A stretch of 57,419 nt of DNA from Streptosporangiaceae bacterium (GTDB lineage Bacteria; Actinomycetota; Actinomycetes; Streptosporangiales; Streptosporangiaceae), in contig JAFAZE010000088.1 in assembly GCA_019239975.1 (NCBI GenBank), positions 1 through 57,419 of the forward strand, written 5' to 3'. This document shows, piece by piece, positions 39,696-48,590 of this stretch; within the stretch, counting starts at the first letter, position 1, and the number at the start of each line of letters is the position of its first letter. Under the pieces are notes generated by a model. That model saw nothing but the letters and a program-made list of their open reading frames with translations, made no database searches and was not told the origin of the DNA. The position numbers and the translations under genes were made by a program.

Positions 39696-40877
39696 ATGAC
39701 AAAAGATGTGAGGCGCGCCGTGCTCGAACTGCCCGAGGATGAGGCGGCGATCGTCCTGCTGGTGCGGGAGTTCGTCGACCGCGAGGTCAAGCCGGTGGTC
39801 CGGGAACTCGAGCACGCCAACGCCTACCCGGACAAGCTCATCGAGCAGATGAAGCGGCTGGGCATCTACGGGCTGGCCATTCCGCAGCCGTGGGGGGACG
39901 CGCGCGTGCCGGCCCAGTGCTTCGCCGCCGTCACCGAGGAACTGGCACGTGGCTGGATGAGCCTTGCCGGTGCCATGGGCGGGCACACGGTCGTCGCCAC
40001 GCTCATCCTCACCTTCGGCACCGAGGAACAGAAGGACCGCTACCTGCCGCGGATGGCCACCGGCGAGATCCGGGCGGCGATGGCGCTCACCGAGCCGGGC
40101 GGCGGCTCGGACCTCGCGGCGATGCGTACCGTGGCGCACCGCGACGGCGCTGAGTACATCGTCACCGGCAGCAAGACCTGGATCACCAACGCCCGCCGGT
40201 CCCAGCTCATCGCGCTGATGTGCAAGACCGACCCGGGCGCCGACCCGCCGCACGCGGGGATCAGCATCCTGCTCGCCGAGCCGGGCGACGGCATGCGGAT
40301 GTCCCGCGACCTGCCGAAACTGGGCTACAAGGGCGTGGAGAGCTGCGAGATCATCCTGGACGGCTACCGCGCTCCCGGCTCCAGCCTGCTCGGCGGCCGC
40401 GAGGGCCAGGGCTTCGCGCAGATGATGCGCGGGCTGGAGATCGGGCGCATCCAGGTCGCCTCGCGTGCCCTCGGCGTGGCCCGGGCCGCCCTGGAGGACT
40501 CGCTTGCCTATGCTCAGCAGCGGGAATCGTTTGGCGTCCCCATATGGCGGCATCAGTCGGTCGGCAACTACCTGGCGGACATGGCCACCAAGCTGGCCGC
40601 CGCCCGGCAGCTCACCTGGCACGCGGCGCGCGTCTACGACACCGGCGCCCGCGCGGACCTCGAGGCGGGCATGGCCAAGCTGTTCGCCTCGGAGACCGCC
40701 ATGGAGATCGCGCTGAACGCGGTCCGCATTCACGGCGGCTACGGCTACTCGACCGAGTTCGACGTCGAGCGGTACTTCCGCGACGCGCCGCTCATGATCG
40801 TCGGCGAGGGCACCAACGAGATCCAGCGCAACGTCATCGCCCGCGGCCTCATCGAGCGCGGAAGCGTCGCGCCGTGA
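39696..40877 (+). CDS. Acyl-CoA dehydrogenase
   Basis: This 393-residue flavoprotein oxidises acyl-CoA thioesters and is a complete family member. It has the N-terminal helical domain, the FAD-contact MALTEPGGGSDLAAMRT and the middle-domain WITNARRS. ALAYAQQRE-like SLAYAQQRESFGVP, GGYGYSTEFDVERYFRD and LMIVGEGTNEIQR follow in the C-terminal domain. The catalytic base position is occupied by an acidic residue in the EGTNE segment, as in short-chain enzymes. ATG at 39696 is chosen; a TTG two codons upstream also opens the frame. The next gene overlaps by GTGA, so the original operon was ACAD, CoA-transferase, hydratase. Only this first member is intact. Confidence 0.93.
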   Translation: MTKDVRRAVLELPEDEAAIVLLVREFVDREVKPVVRELEHANAYPDKLIEQMKRLGIYGLAIPQPWGDARVPAQCFAAVTEELARGWMSLAGAMGGHTVVATLILTFGTEEQKDRYLPRMATGEIRAAMALTEPGGGSDLAAMRTVAHRDGAEYIVTGSKTWITNARRSQLIALMCKTDPGADPPHAGISILLAEPGDGMRMSRDLPKLGYKGVESCEIILDGYRAPGSSLLGGREGQGFAQMMRGLEIGRIQVASRALGVARAALEDSLAYAQQRESFGVPIWRHQSVGNYLADMATKLAAARQLTWHAARVYDTGARADLEAGMAKLFASETAMEIALNAVRIHGGYGYSTEFDVERYFRDAPLMIVGEGTNEIQRNVIARGLIERGSVAP

Positions 40878-41902
40878 CAGGCCCGGCAGCGCTCTCCGGG
40901 GTTGCGTCGAGTGCTCTTTCCGGGGTTACGGTCGTCTCGATCGAGCAGGCGGTCGCCGCGCCGCCGGCCACCCGCCACCTCGCCGACCTCGGCGCGCGGG
41001 TCATCAAGGTGGAACGGCCGGGAGCAGGGGACTTCGCCCGCGGCTACGACCGCACGGTCAACGGCCAGGCCAGCTACTTCGTCTGGCTCAACCGCGGCAA
41101 GGAGAGCATCGCCCTCGACCTGATGGATCCCGGTGGCGCCTACGGCGCCTACGGCGGGCAGCCGCCGCAGCGGACCGGCAGCAGGCACGCGACCATCGCC
41201 CCCTACGGGCCGTTCCGGGTCGCCGGGAACGAGGAAATCTTCCTCGCCGTGCAGAACAACCGCGAATGGGAACGCCTCTGCGCCGAGGTGCTCGGGCAGC
41301 CGGGCCTCGCCACCAACCCGCGGTTCGCGCACAACCCCGAGCGGGTCGCGAACGCGGACCAGCTCAAGGCCGTGATCGAGAACGCTCTCGCCGGCATGGC
41401 GTTCGCGGAAGCCCGGGAAAGGCTCGACGCCGCGGGTATCGCCAGCACCGCTGTGCGCAGCCCGGCCGACCTGGAAACCCATCCTCAGCTCGCCGCCCGG
41501 CGGCGGTGGGCGCACGTGGCAACGCCCGGCGGCCTGGTACGCGCCCTGCGGTCACCGCTGCTGCCGGACGGCGGCCCGGACGTCATCGGGGAAGTACCCG
41601 CCGCCGGGCAGCACACCGAGCGGATCATCGCCGAGCTGGCTGCCCGCCCGGGCGGCGGTGGCGTCGCCGCGGCCGGCTCGCGGGCCGACTCGCCGGCCAG
41701 CCAGCCGCGGGCCGAAGTTCTGCCGGAGGTTCCCGCGCTCGCGCTCGCCGGCCTGCTGGGGTCCCCGCTCCCCCGCCGTACGCGGACGGGCTCGCCCTGC
41801 CGCTGCTCTGGCACTGGCTGTACCTGCTGGAGCGTCCCGCGCAGCGGGATCTCGGGACCGACGGGCACCCGAAGCGCGAGGTGCGCCCCGGCGAGGAGCT
41901 GA
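40874..41902 (+). pseudogene. CaiB/BaiF-type CoA-transferase with internal deletion
   Basis: The frame starts at GTG 40874 (GTGA overlap). Its first 85 residues match the family N-terminus (VVSIEQAVAAPPATRHLADL, VERPGAGDFARGYD, FVWLNRGKESIALDL). It then jumps at about residue 88, near GGAYGAYGGQ, to the family's C-terminal domain (IAPYGPFRVA, IFLAVQNNREWERLCAEVLG, RERLDAAGIA). Roughly 130-150 residues in the middle are missing, including the region that holds the catalytic Asp, so activity should be lost. After about 41645 the frame reads into the following hydratase gene out of register. A short tandem GGCGCCTAC lies at the junction. Confidence 0.75.
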
Positions 41903-42330
41903 CCGCGCGCATGTTCGCGGGAGGCCGGGTGCGGCTGCTCCGCCCCCTGGTCACGGGCCGGCTCACCGCCAGGACCCACTCGGTTGCCGGGGACGTCACC
42001 AAGAACGGCCGCAGCGGGCCGTTGCGTTTCGTCACCCACAGGTACAGCTACGAGCAGGGCGGGCGGGCCGTGCTTGTGGAGGAACGGGACATCGTCTACC
42101 GGAAACCCGCACGGCCTCCTGTTGCCGACGCCGCGGATGCGGCCGGGGAGCCGCCTGAGCCGCGGCGTGAGCCCGGCGAGGTTGGACGGCTCGAGCTCGA
42201 GACCACACCGGTCCTGCTGTTCAGGTTCTCCGCCCTGACCTACAACGCCCACCGCATCCACTACGACCGCGACTTCGCCCGCGACACCGAGGGCTATCCG
42301 GGCCTGGTCGTACACGGGCCACTGCCCTGA
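41700..42330 (+). pseudogene. Broken MaoC/FAS1-type acyl-CoA hydratase
   Basis: The family N-terminus (EVLPEVPALALAGLLG) is in the CoA-transferase frame. At about 41765 a frameshift moves the coding to the frame with YADGLALPLLWHWLYLLERP, DLGTDGHPKREVRPG and RFSALTYNAHRIHYDRDFA. The protein stops at VVHGPLP, exactly where the family continues with about 60-70 more residues. So it has both an internal shift and a lost 3-prime end. It was probably the dehydratase step after the dehydrogenase. A sequencing error could explain the shift but not the lost end. Confidence 0.7.
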
Positions 42331-42476
42331 CAGAGGACGGAATCGTCACACGGGTGCGCGACCGCACCGGCCGGACGACGGCGACGGGACACCTGAAAAC
42401 CCCTTGACCCCCGCACCGCCCACTCAGTCGCCAGCCGCCGCACTCGCCCGTCTTCGTCTCGTGCGAGGCTGAGGTC

Positions 42477-42836
42477 ATGGGCACCCTGCAACGGATAGCA
42501 CCGATCTTCCCCGTCCATGACCTCGATGTGGCGATGGGGCACTACCAGCGACTCGGCTTCACCGTCCGCGCGTACGCAGGAGGCGGTTACGGCTTCGCTT
42601 GCCGCGACGGCATCGAGATCCACCTTGATGTCGTGCCCCACGACGACCGCCGCACCGGCTCGGCATACCTGTTCGTCGACGACGCCGACGACCTGGCAGC
42701 GGCGTGGCGTTCCACAGGCGCCGAGGTTCACCCACCGCAGGACATGGAGTGGGGCCAGCACGAAGGCGCCGTCGCCGACCCGGATGGCAACGTCATTCGC
42801 TTCGGCTCGCCCGTGAGGAAGACGGCCGGGAGCTGA
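42477..42836 (+). CDS. VOC-superfamily protein, bleomycin-resistance/glyoxalase-like
   Basis: This 119-residue protein has the paired beta-alpha-beta-beta-beta pattern: IAPIFPVHDLDVAMGHYQRL, FACRDGIEIHLDVVP, SAYLFVDDADDLAAAW and GAVADPDGNVIRFGSP. His and Glu in the usual metal places are only partly present. It looks most like bleomycin-binding proteins, small dimers that sequester antibiotic, though many relatives have other roles. It is a single gene with its own start at 42477 and a GAGG site upstream. Confidence 0.85.
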   Translation: MGTLQRIAPIFPVHDLDVAMGHYQRLGFTVRAYAGGGYGFACRDGIEIHLDVVPHDDRRTGSAYLFVDDADDLAAAWRSTGAEVHPPQDMEWGQHEGAVADPDGNVIRFGSPVRKTAGS

Positions 42837-42924
42837 GCTGCCCGCGGCCAAGGCAGGCAGCCGACCACGATCAGGACGAGATCGGTGCCAACAGCAGCCT
42901 GAGGGTAGCACCAGATTCGGCCGC

Positions 42925-43119
42925 GTGACGGCGGCCGTCATCGCTACAGGCCGTAAGCCACGCGGCAGGGCCGTCGACCTGATGATCGCCGCCACCGCAA
43001 TCGCCGAGGGCCTGCCGCTGTACACGACCAACCCTGCCGGCTTCACCGGCCTGGATGCCCTCATCCGCATCGTCCCGGTCACCAGGCCGCCTGTCCCGCA
43101 CGAACAGTCAGCTCGCTGA
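42925..43119 (+). pseudogene. C-terminal fragment of a VapC-like PIN toxin
   Basis: Sixty-four codons match the end of PIN-domain toxins: RVTAAVIATGRKPRGRAVDL, MIAATAIAEGLPLYTTNPA and a closing hydrophobic strand. The acidic residue in AVDLMIA is part of the PIN active site. The N-terminal half with the first Asp is absent, and no antitoxin gene is nearby. The open frame begins at a GTG inside the domain, so it is a gene remnant. Confidence 0.65.
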
Positions 43120-43223
43120 CGCCGATCACCTGTGTGATTATCGTTTGCGCCGCGGACTGTGGCTGCGTCCGCAGATATGGCCATCCCGGAACTGCGAAAG
43201 TCGAGGGTGTGGTGTCCGGGTGA

Positions 43224-44141
43224 TTATTCGGATAGTCGCGCGAAGGCGCGTACGGGGATGGTGCCGAGTCCTTCGATACGCAGCGGCACGGCGGTGAATC
43301 GGGCGCCGGCTGGGGGCAGCTGGTCCAGGCCGGTCAGGTGCTCGATGATGGGGATGCCGGCGGCAAGCAGCAGGGTGTGTGCGGGCCGTTCGCCGTCGGC
43401 GGTGTCGTCGATGTTGAGCCCGTCGATGCCGACGAGTGTGGCGCCGTGGTCGACGAGCCAGGCGGCGCCGGCACGGGTGAGGAAGTGGCGTTGCGTGGCG
43501 TAGGCCGGCGTTCCGAACTGGGCTGCGTCGCCGGTGTGCAACAGCACGGCCTTGCCCCGGACGTCATGTGCGGCCAGTGCGCCCATGTCGATACCGTGCT
43601 GATTGGCGCCGGTCACTCGCACGACGACGGCGGGGAGATCGACGGTGCGGGCTAGGGGGATGGCGCTGAGGTCCGCCCCGTTGGGATAGCGATGATAGGG
43701 CGCATCGAGGTAGGTCCCGGTGTTGCCGATCAGCGAGAGCTGTTCGATGGCGAATTCGGTGCCGGGAGCGTAGTGCTCACGCGACGCTTCCCTGGTCATA
43801 TAGGGATTGATCTGCGGTCCGGGAAGTCCCGGATAGGTGATCATGCCGCCGCGGATTACGTGGCCGAGTTCGACGAACCGTCCACCTGTTGCCGTTGGGC
43901 GGGTCATGTGATCCGATGGTCCTCCCCGTGTCCCTTTGTGTGGTTCGGTGAAGACCTCGACGTTGCTGAGCTCGACGGTGTCCGTCATCATCGCCAGGCC
44001 GAGCGAGGCGACGAACAACGCGGCGATTTGGGCCTCGCCGGCGTCGGGCCCGGGAACATCGACGCGAAACCCATGAACGGTCAGGTCACCACCGTTGCTG
44101 AAGTTGATGACAGCGTCAAAGGAAGCACGGTATTCGGTCAC
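43224..44141 (-). CDS. Cyclase-family (kynurenine formamidase-like) hydrolase with N-terminal extra domain
   Basis: This 305-residue protein starts at GTG 44141 with GGAG upstream. Residues about 1-80 form a small separate domain (EYRASFDAVINFSNGGDLTV to EVFTEPHKGTRGG), which in relatives may be a separate gene or domain. Residues about 85-305 are the cyclase: FVELGHVIRGGMITYPGLPG, TGTYLDAPYHRYPNG with the HxGTHxDxPxH-like metal motif, and LVGIDGLNIDD. Relatives hydrolyse N-formylkynurenine or similar amides with divalent metal. In this version the first His of the classical motif is replaced (GNTGTYLDAPYH). Substrate unknown. Confidence 0.85.
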   Translation of the reverse strand: MTEYRASFDAVINFSNGGDLTVHGFRVDVPGPDAGEAQIAALFVASLGLAMMTDTVELSNVEVFTEPHKGTRGGPSDHMTRPTATGGRFVELGHVIRGGMITYPGLPGPQINPYMTREASREHYAPGTEFAIEQLSLIGNTGTYLDAPYHRYPNGADLSAIPLARTVDLPAVVVRVTGANQHGIDMGALAAHDVRGKAVLLHTGDAAQFGTPAYATQRHFLTRAGAAWLVDHGATLVGIDGLNIDDTADGERPAHTLLLAAGIPIIEHLTGLDQLPPAGARFTAVPLRIEGLGTIPVRAFARLSE

Positions 44142-44343
44142 GAACACTCCACTCACTGTGAGGGCGAGCCGGGAACTGCTGGGCGGCGTCCTCGTCGGGT
44201 CGTTCGAGGAGGTTGCCGTTGATGAAGATAGCGCCGGTTCGGACGAGCGCGACTGGATGCGGCGCGCTGACCGCACGCCAGCGGGCCTGGGCGGACTCGA
44301 TGAGCCTGGCGGCCATGGCCCGGGCCGACGGCCTCGAGCGTTC
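44116..44343 (-). pseudogene. C-terminal remnant, probably of a transposase
   Basis: A frame of about 70 codons beginning right after a TGA reads RLIESAQARWRAVSAPHPVA and continues LVRTGAIFINGNLLERPDE, a pattern I associate with C-termini of Mutator/IS256-like transposases in actinobacteria. There is no catalytic domain and no terminal inverted repeats. It overlaps the cyclase start region by a few bases. The identification is from memory of the motif and is uncertain. Confidence 0.35.
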
Positions 44344-44681
44344 TCACCGCTGAGAACCAAGCCGATCAACCGTGCGCCGTGCGCAGAACATCCAGTTCTG
44401 GCTCCTGCTATGAGCGCGGCACACTTCATCGCGGCATGGGCGGACGGTACCGGCGCCGGTGAGTGGTAATGCGCCTGATGCTCGCCTGCCGTGCCCTCTC
44501 CAGAGGGAAGAAAACGGACAGGATCGCTCTGCGAATTCCCCCGTGAACCAGCAGGCCAATCGAGGCGCACCAGTCGCGCCTGCACGTGCTCCTCGCTTGG
44601 AGCACGCCCGCTGTTTCTGTCACCACTCCTGGCGCGACTACTACGTTGACTGATATATTGGCCAACGTACTAGGAGGGCGA

Positions 44682-45026
44682 ATGGCTGTGAACAAGCGGA
44701 ACGACAGGGCCGGGCAGGACGTGCTGCGCCGGGTCGGCGAGGCATCGGTACTGGTCCTGGTCAGCCTCGCGGACGGACCCAAGCACGGCTACGCGCTGAT
44801 CCGGGACATCAAGGAGCTCGCCGGCGTCGAACTTGGGCCGGGCACGCTTTACGGCGCGCTGGACCGGCTCGAGCGGCTTAGCCTGATCGAGCCGCTGCCC
44901 GCCGAGGACCGGCGACATCCCTACCGCATCACCGCGCCGGGGGCGGCCGCGCTCCGTCTGCACCTCGATTCGCTTGAGCGGGTCAGCGCGGCCGGGCGGC
45001 TGCGGCTGCAGCTGGGCGGAATCTGA
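44682..45026 (+). CDS. PadR-family transcriptional regulator
   Basis: This 114-residue protein has a winged helix: SVLVLVSLADGPKHGYALIR, GPGTLYGALDRLERLSLIEP and RHPYRITAPGAAALR. GGAGG stands eight bases before the ATG at 44682. The short N-terminal tail and the truncated effector helix resemble PadR-s1 proteins. A TTGACT element at 44646 and the AT-rich TGATATATTGGCCAACG just upstream form a likely promoter and operator. The TGATG junction couples it to the next ORF. PadR proteins usually repress their own unit, here perhaps the downstream membrane protein and signal peptidase. Confidence 0.92.
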   Translation: MAVNKRNDRAGQDVLRRVGEASVLVLVSLADGPKHGYALIRDIKELAGVELGPGTLYGALDRLERLSLIEPLPAEDRRHPYRITAPGAAALRLHLDSLERVSAAGRLRLQLGGI

Positions 45027-45445
45027 TGGATGACCCCCGGGCGACCCGGCTGGTCGAGACCGTGCTGCGGTGCTATCCGGCCCGCTGGCGGCAGCGGCAC
45101 GGCGACGAGGCCGCCGAACTGGCCGCGCTGCTCATCAACGACGGAACCCCGGCGGGCTCGGTTGCCTGGAGCTACCTGGCCGGCGCAGCACGGGAGCGGC
45201 TTACGTTGCGCCCCGGCCCGCGCCTGACCGCGGTCGCGTGCGCGCTGCTGGTCGCGGTCTGTTCGCTGGGCGTCTCGGCCGGGCTACTGGCCTCGGCGGC
45301 GCCGGCCAGAGCGGCCAGCACGAGCCAGACCCGAGGGCACGCGCACTGCCGACCTGGGCCGCCTGAGCTCGTTCCGGGCGTGACTCCCGCCATCAGCCGC
45401 CCGCAGGTGGTCATCTGGCAAGCCGGGCATGGCCGGTCCTGCTGA
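45026..45445 (+). CDS. Single-helix membrane protein downstream of PadR
   Basis: This 139-residue protein begins RLVETVLRCYPARWRQRHGD, a sequence typical of small actinobacterial membrane proteins that follow PadR genes. One hydrophobic helix lies at about residues 70-95 (LTAVACALLVAVCSLGVSAG) and a Pro-rich tail follows. Its ATG overlaps the PadR stop (TGATG) and its end overlaps the signal peptidase start by 17 bp. Function unknown; it may be the target controlled by PadR. Confidence 0.8.
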   Translation: MDDPRATRLVETVLRCYPARWRQRHGDEAAELAALLINDGTPAGSVAWSYLAGAARERLTLRPGPRLTAVACALLVAVCSLGVSAGLLASAAPARAASTSQTRGHAHCRPGPPELVPGVTPAISRPQVVIWQAGHGRSC

Positions 45446-46037
45446 CGCCGGCCCTACCGGGGCAGGCCCGCGGCGGTGGCGGCGGTGGAGGCGGGCGCTG
45501 ACCGAGACGACCGTCACGATCCTCGTGGCGGTGCTGCTGGGCGGCCTGGTGCGGACGTTCGCGTTCCAGACCTTCTGGATCCCCTCATCGTCGATGGTGC
45601 CGACGCTCGGCGTGTACGACCGGATCCTGGTCCGGAAGGCGTTCTTCAGCTGGCATGACGTACACGAGGGCGACATCGTGGTGTTCAGTCATCCGCCGCT
45701 CGACCACTGCGGCGGCGCGCAGGGCGGCGACCTGGTCAAGCGCGTCATCGCGCTGCCGGGGCAGACGATCTACTCGTTGCGCAACAGCATCTACGTGAAC
45801 GGGCGCCTGCTCGCCGAGCCCTACCTGCCACACGACGACCCGCTCGGGACGCCGATACCGGGTGCGAGCCGCCAGCGCCCCTACCGGGTGCCGCCAGGTG
45901 AGCTCTACATGCTGGGCGACAACCGGGCGATCTCATGCGACAGCCGCTACTGGGGACCGGTCAAGGGCTCGAGCATCATCGGCAAGGTCGTGCTGGTGTT
46001 CTGGCACGACAACCACCCCGACTTCCGCAGGTTCTGA
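45429..46037 (+). CDS. lepB: Signal peptidase I
   Basis: This 202-residue type I leader peptidase removes Sec/Tat signal peptides at the outer face of the membrane. A single N-terminal helix lies at about residues 26-45 (TVTILVAVLLGGLVRTFAF). The catalytic Ser is in IPSSSMVPTL, the general-base Lys in GDLVKRVIALPG, and box E is GELYMLGDNRAISCDSRYWG. All family boxes are present. The start overlaps the previous ORF, so it appears to belong to the PadR transcript. A hairpin follows at 46135. Confidence 0.95.
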   Translation: MAGPADAGPTGAGPRRWRRWRRALTETTVTILVAVLLGGLVRTFAFQTFWIPSSSMVPTLGVYDRILVRKAFFSWHDVHEGDIVVFSHPPLDHCGGAQGGDLVKRVIALPGQTIYSLRNSIYVNGRLLAEPYLPHDDPLGTPIPGASRQRPYRVPPGELYMLGDNRAISCDSRYWGPVKGSSIIGKVVLVFWHDNHPDFRRF

Positions 46038-46085
46038 TGCTGGCGCCTTCACCGCAGCTCCTAGCTCGTACGGGCATCTGATCAT

Positions 46086-46633
46086 TTACCCCAGCTCTAA
46101 TGGCAACCAGGCACGCTTCCCCTGCCAGCAAAAGTGAGGCACTCCCTGATCAGCGGGACTCCGGTGCCTCAATTGCACTAACGAAGGACACAGGCGCTCT
46201 CCGCGGCCGAGGTCGCCGTGAGAGACGATCTCCCCGGCCGTGGGCGGATACGGGTGGAAGCGGTAACAGGTGACGGTTGGCCGGAAGTCGGACGACGCCA
46301 CATGCAGCTTGCGTATCAGCTTCGCCGCGGTGCGCAGGGCAGCTCCAGTTCTGGCATACGGCGGGAGCCGGTGCCCATGTCCAGGCCGCCAAAGCGGGTC
46401 CATGGCGACGTCGCCGTCGATATAGGTCAACACCTCCCGGTCGCTTTCGGTCCCGAGTATCCGTGGCGAACCTTCGAACCCCGCTGCTTCCAGATGCCGC
46501 AGGTACTCGTGTACCGCGGGTGACCACGAACCCATCGGCCGCAGCAGCCGGTCACCGCGCCGGACGATTCCGCTGGTCATGCGTCCGTTGGCATCGGCAC
46601 ATCGCCTGCCTGAGGCGGTTCGTGATCGGTCAT
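46086..46633 (-). pseudogene. Aminoglycoside phosphotransferase-family remnant
   Basis: Pieces of an APH-fold kinase can be read in two frames. A start (MTDHEPPQAGDVPMP, from about 46633) ends at a TGA, and a second frame from about 46580 reads GIVRRGDRLLRPMGSWSPAV, HEYLRHLEAAGFEGSPRILG, TYIDGDVAM and EIVSHGDLG. The last is the beginning of the catalytic HGDL motif, after which the sequence becomes unrelated and the DFD metal motif is missing. So the gene has a frameshift and a lost C-terminal half and is inactive. Relatives are small-molecule kinases and need not be resistance enzymes. Confidence 0.65.
46135..46171 (+). terminator. Inverted repeat after signal peptidase
   Basis: TGAGGCAC (46135-46142) and GTGCCTCA (46164-46171) form an 8-bp stem with a 21-base loop about 100 bp after the signal peptidase stop, in a locally AT-rich stretch. 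It is a weak terminator candidate and lies inside the APH remnant. Confidence 0.35.
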
Positions 46634-47204
46634 CAGACCAGTATCCGCGTGTCCCGGACCTCCATCGCGGCCAGATGAGCCATCCGGTTAGGCTTTCGCA
46701 GGCATACGGCCCCGCGTGCGCCGGGCGGGCCCGGGCGGGCCGGCAAGGTTCAGCCCGGTGCGACGCCAGGTCAGCGGTGCCGCACGGCGCCGTCGCCTTG
46801 CTCCCTAAATAGCTACATTCGGCAATCCGGCACATCCGCCACCTGACGTGACACCTGCACGAAAGCCGACGGTTCCACAGACCGCTCACTTTTAGGCCCA
46901 GGCAGGAGCACCCACCCCCACGTGAAGCCTCCAGTGGGAGCGCGCCGAACCGGATCGGCGCACAGTCCTTGAGCGGCACGGAAGCCGGCTGACCGTGCAT
47001 ATTCGGCAGGGAGGATGAGGTTGTGCCCGAAACGGCCCTAGTTCCCCGGTTTGGGGGCGGTCTGAGCGTAGTGCCGGGCTTGGGCAAGAGGCCGGGGTCC
47101 GGAGGTCCGGCGGCCAGCAGGTGCGTGCCATCCCTCAACTCAGCAGCCTGTAGTGCAGGAGAGCTACGCTGCGGTATACTGGTCTGTGGATGAAGGAGGT
47201 TGCC
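46634..47204. other. Gap without a recognisable gene
   Basis: I see no supported gene between the APH remnant and the RHH antitoxin. Open frames on both strands have poor codon character. An AT-rich spot near 46800-46830 and the sequence GCGGTATACTGG at about 47171, shortly before the antitoxin start, may be promoter elements. Confidence 0.5.
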
Positions 47205-47624
47205 GTGGCTGCAAGCACATCCTTCCGTATCAGCGACGACGCAAGGACTCGCCTGGCGTCACGCGCCGCCCGCGAGGGCATGACCGCTACAGCGCTGCTG
47301 GATCAACTCATCATTGAGGGAACCGGCCAGCTTGACTACCCGGGAATCATTTTCCGGGGGCCCGCCCATGACCGCCGCGCAGCGCTGGCCGCAGGCCCGG
47401 ATGTGTGGGAAGTTGTCGCGCGCCTGCAGGAGCTGGAGGGTGGCGAGGAGCACCGGATCAGCCTCCTTGCCGCTGAGTCGGATCTGCATCCCCGGCTCAT
47501 TCGCCTCGCCTTGGACTATGCCGCAGAACACGCAGGCGAGATCCGGGAACGGATCGGCAACAACCGGGACATGGCCGAACGAAGCCGCAGGATGGCTCGG
47601 CAACGCGAATCGCTCCTGGCGTGA
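47205..47624 (+). CDS. Antitoxin-like protein with ribbon-helix-helix-type N-terminus
   Basis: This 139-residue protein begins ASTSFRISDDARTRLASRAA and EGMTATALLDQLI, a short strand and two helices as in CopG/RHH antitoxins. The middle and C-terminal parts (YPGIIFRGPAHDRRAALA, VWEVVARLQEL, ADLHPRLIRLALDYAAEHA-like) resemble antitoxins paired with DUF5615 toxins. GTG at 47205 lies five bases after AAGGAGG; the ATG at 47190 overlaps that ribosome site and is less likely. Its stop overlaps the toxin GTG. Confidence 0.82.
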   Translation: MAASTSFRISDDARTRLASRAAREGMTATALLDQLIIEGTGQLDYPGIIFRGPAHDRRAALAAGPDVWEVVARLQELEGGEEHRISLLAAESDLHPRLIRLALDYAAEHAGEIRERIGNNRDMAERSRRMARQRESLLA

Positions 47625-47956
47625 CGTCGTTCCTGATCGATGAGATGTTCCCGGTAGCCACAGCCCAACTACTGCGCGATACCTACAGTCAGGACGCCGT
47701 CCACGTCGGCGAGGTGGGCCTGAGGGCAGCTGATGATGCGCAAGTCGCCGCAACTGCACGGGCAGAAGGGCGGGCAGTCGTGACCGAAAACGTCGCGGAC
47801 TTTGCTGCGGAGCGCGATGTAGCGCCGGTATTTGTCCAGAAGAGGAACTTGCCAGCGGGAGGCGGGCAAGCTGCAGCCCTGGCAAAGATCCTGGACCGAT
47901 GGGCGCAAGATTTCCCGGATCCCTACCTTGGCCATCACTGGCCGAGAACAGACTGA
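47621..47956 (+). CDS. DUF5615 PIN-like toxin
   Basis: This 111-residue protein has the PIN-like fold: FLIDEMFPVATAQLLRD with the first Asp, then DAVHVGEVGLRAADDAQVA, the Asp/Glu in RAVVTENVADFAAERDV, and KILDRWAQDFPDPYLG at the end. These acidic residues should hold a divalent metal for RNA cleavage. GTG at 47621 overlaps the antitoxin stop (GTGA), the standard antitoxin-first arrangement. Confidence 0.87.
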   Translation: MTSFLIDEMFPVATAQLLRDTYSQDAVHVGEVGLRAADDAQVAATARAEGRAVVTENVADFAAERDVAPVFVQKRNLPAGGGQAAALAKILDRWAQDFPDPYLGHHWPRTD

Positions 47957-48312
47957 TCGACCCGCGACGCCACAGTCAATTGCTGCACTGCAATGCCGGA
48001 AGTCTCTGCCCCACTTTAGGAAATGTTGACGCCAGAACAACCTGTTCGGCGTCATCCTCGACCGCGGCGGTCATGCGCATCGGGCCGAAGGCCTCCAGCC
48101 GGACCGCGCCGCTGTCGGCTCTGGTCCCATGGCATCAGCCCACCACAGGCCAGGGATGAGGCACCTGGCATGGTCCCGGTATCCGTGCGGTACGGATCGC
48201 CGAGCACCCGGGCCAGCGAATGAAACCGCCGTGAAACCGCGATAAATCCCGCTGCATGCACCTTGGACGTGGTCGTGGCCGTCCGGCCACGGTGACGGCG
48301 GAAGGAGGGGGC

Positions 48313-48558
48313 GTGACCACCGCGATCACGGCCACCGGGCTGCGCAGGTCGTTCGGCGGCAAATCGTCCTTGACGGCATCGAATTGGGGCCTGGAGATCG
48401 GCATCGCCCAGGGCACCGCCACCAGGCTGGAAGTGAACACCCGACACGGGCACGTCCACAACCTGCCGCAGAACGCCACCGGGCCCGAGGAGGCCGGCGA
48501 GACCGTCGAGGTGCGCGGCCACACCTCCTACGGCGACATCACCATCCACCGCGCCTGA
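48313..48558 (+). CDS. Chimeric ORF: ABC-ATPase start joined to DUF4097 end
   Basis: This 81-residue frame starts at GTG 48313 after GAAGGAGG. The first 15 residues (TTAITATGLRRSFGGK) are a typical ABC-ATPase beginning. At about residue 18 it switches to the C-terminal end of DUF4097 adhesin-like beta-helix proteins (LEIGIAQGTATRLEVNTRHG, VEVRGHTSYGDITIHRA). The join suggests a large in-frame deletion between two formerly neighbouring genes. It is unlikely to keep either function. The gap 47957-48312 before it shows no gene. Confidence 0.55.
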   Translation: MTTAITATGLRRSFGGKSSLTASNWGLEIGIAQGTATRLEVNTRHGHVHNLPQNATGPEEAGETVEVRGHTSYGDITIHRA

Positions 48559-48590
48559 CTCGATTCCGGCACTGGAGAAGAAGGGCAACC

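Noticed and set aside
46086..46633. A functional aminoglycoside-resistance kinase
   Set aside because: The gene is frameshifted and lacks the catalytic C-terminal half, and the family is not specific for resistance.
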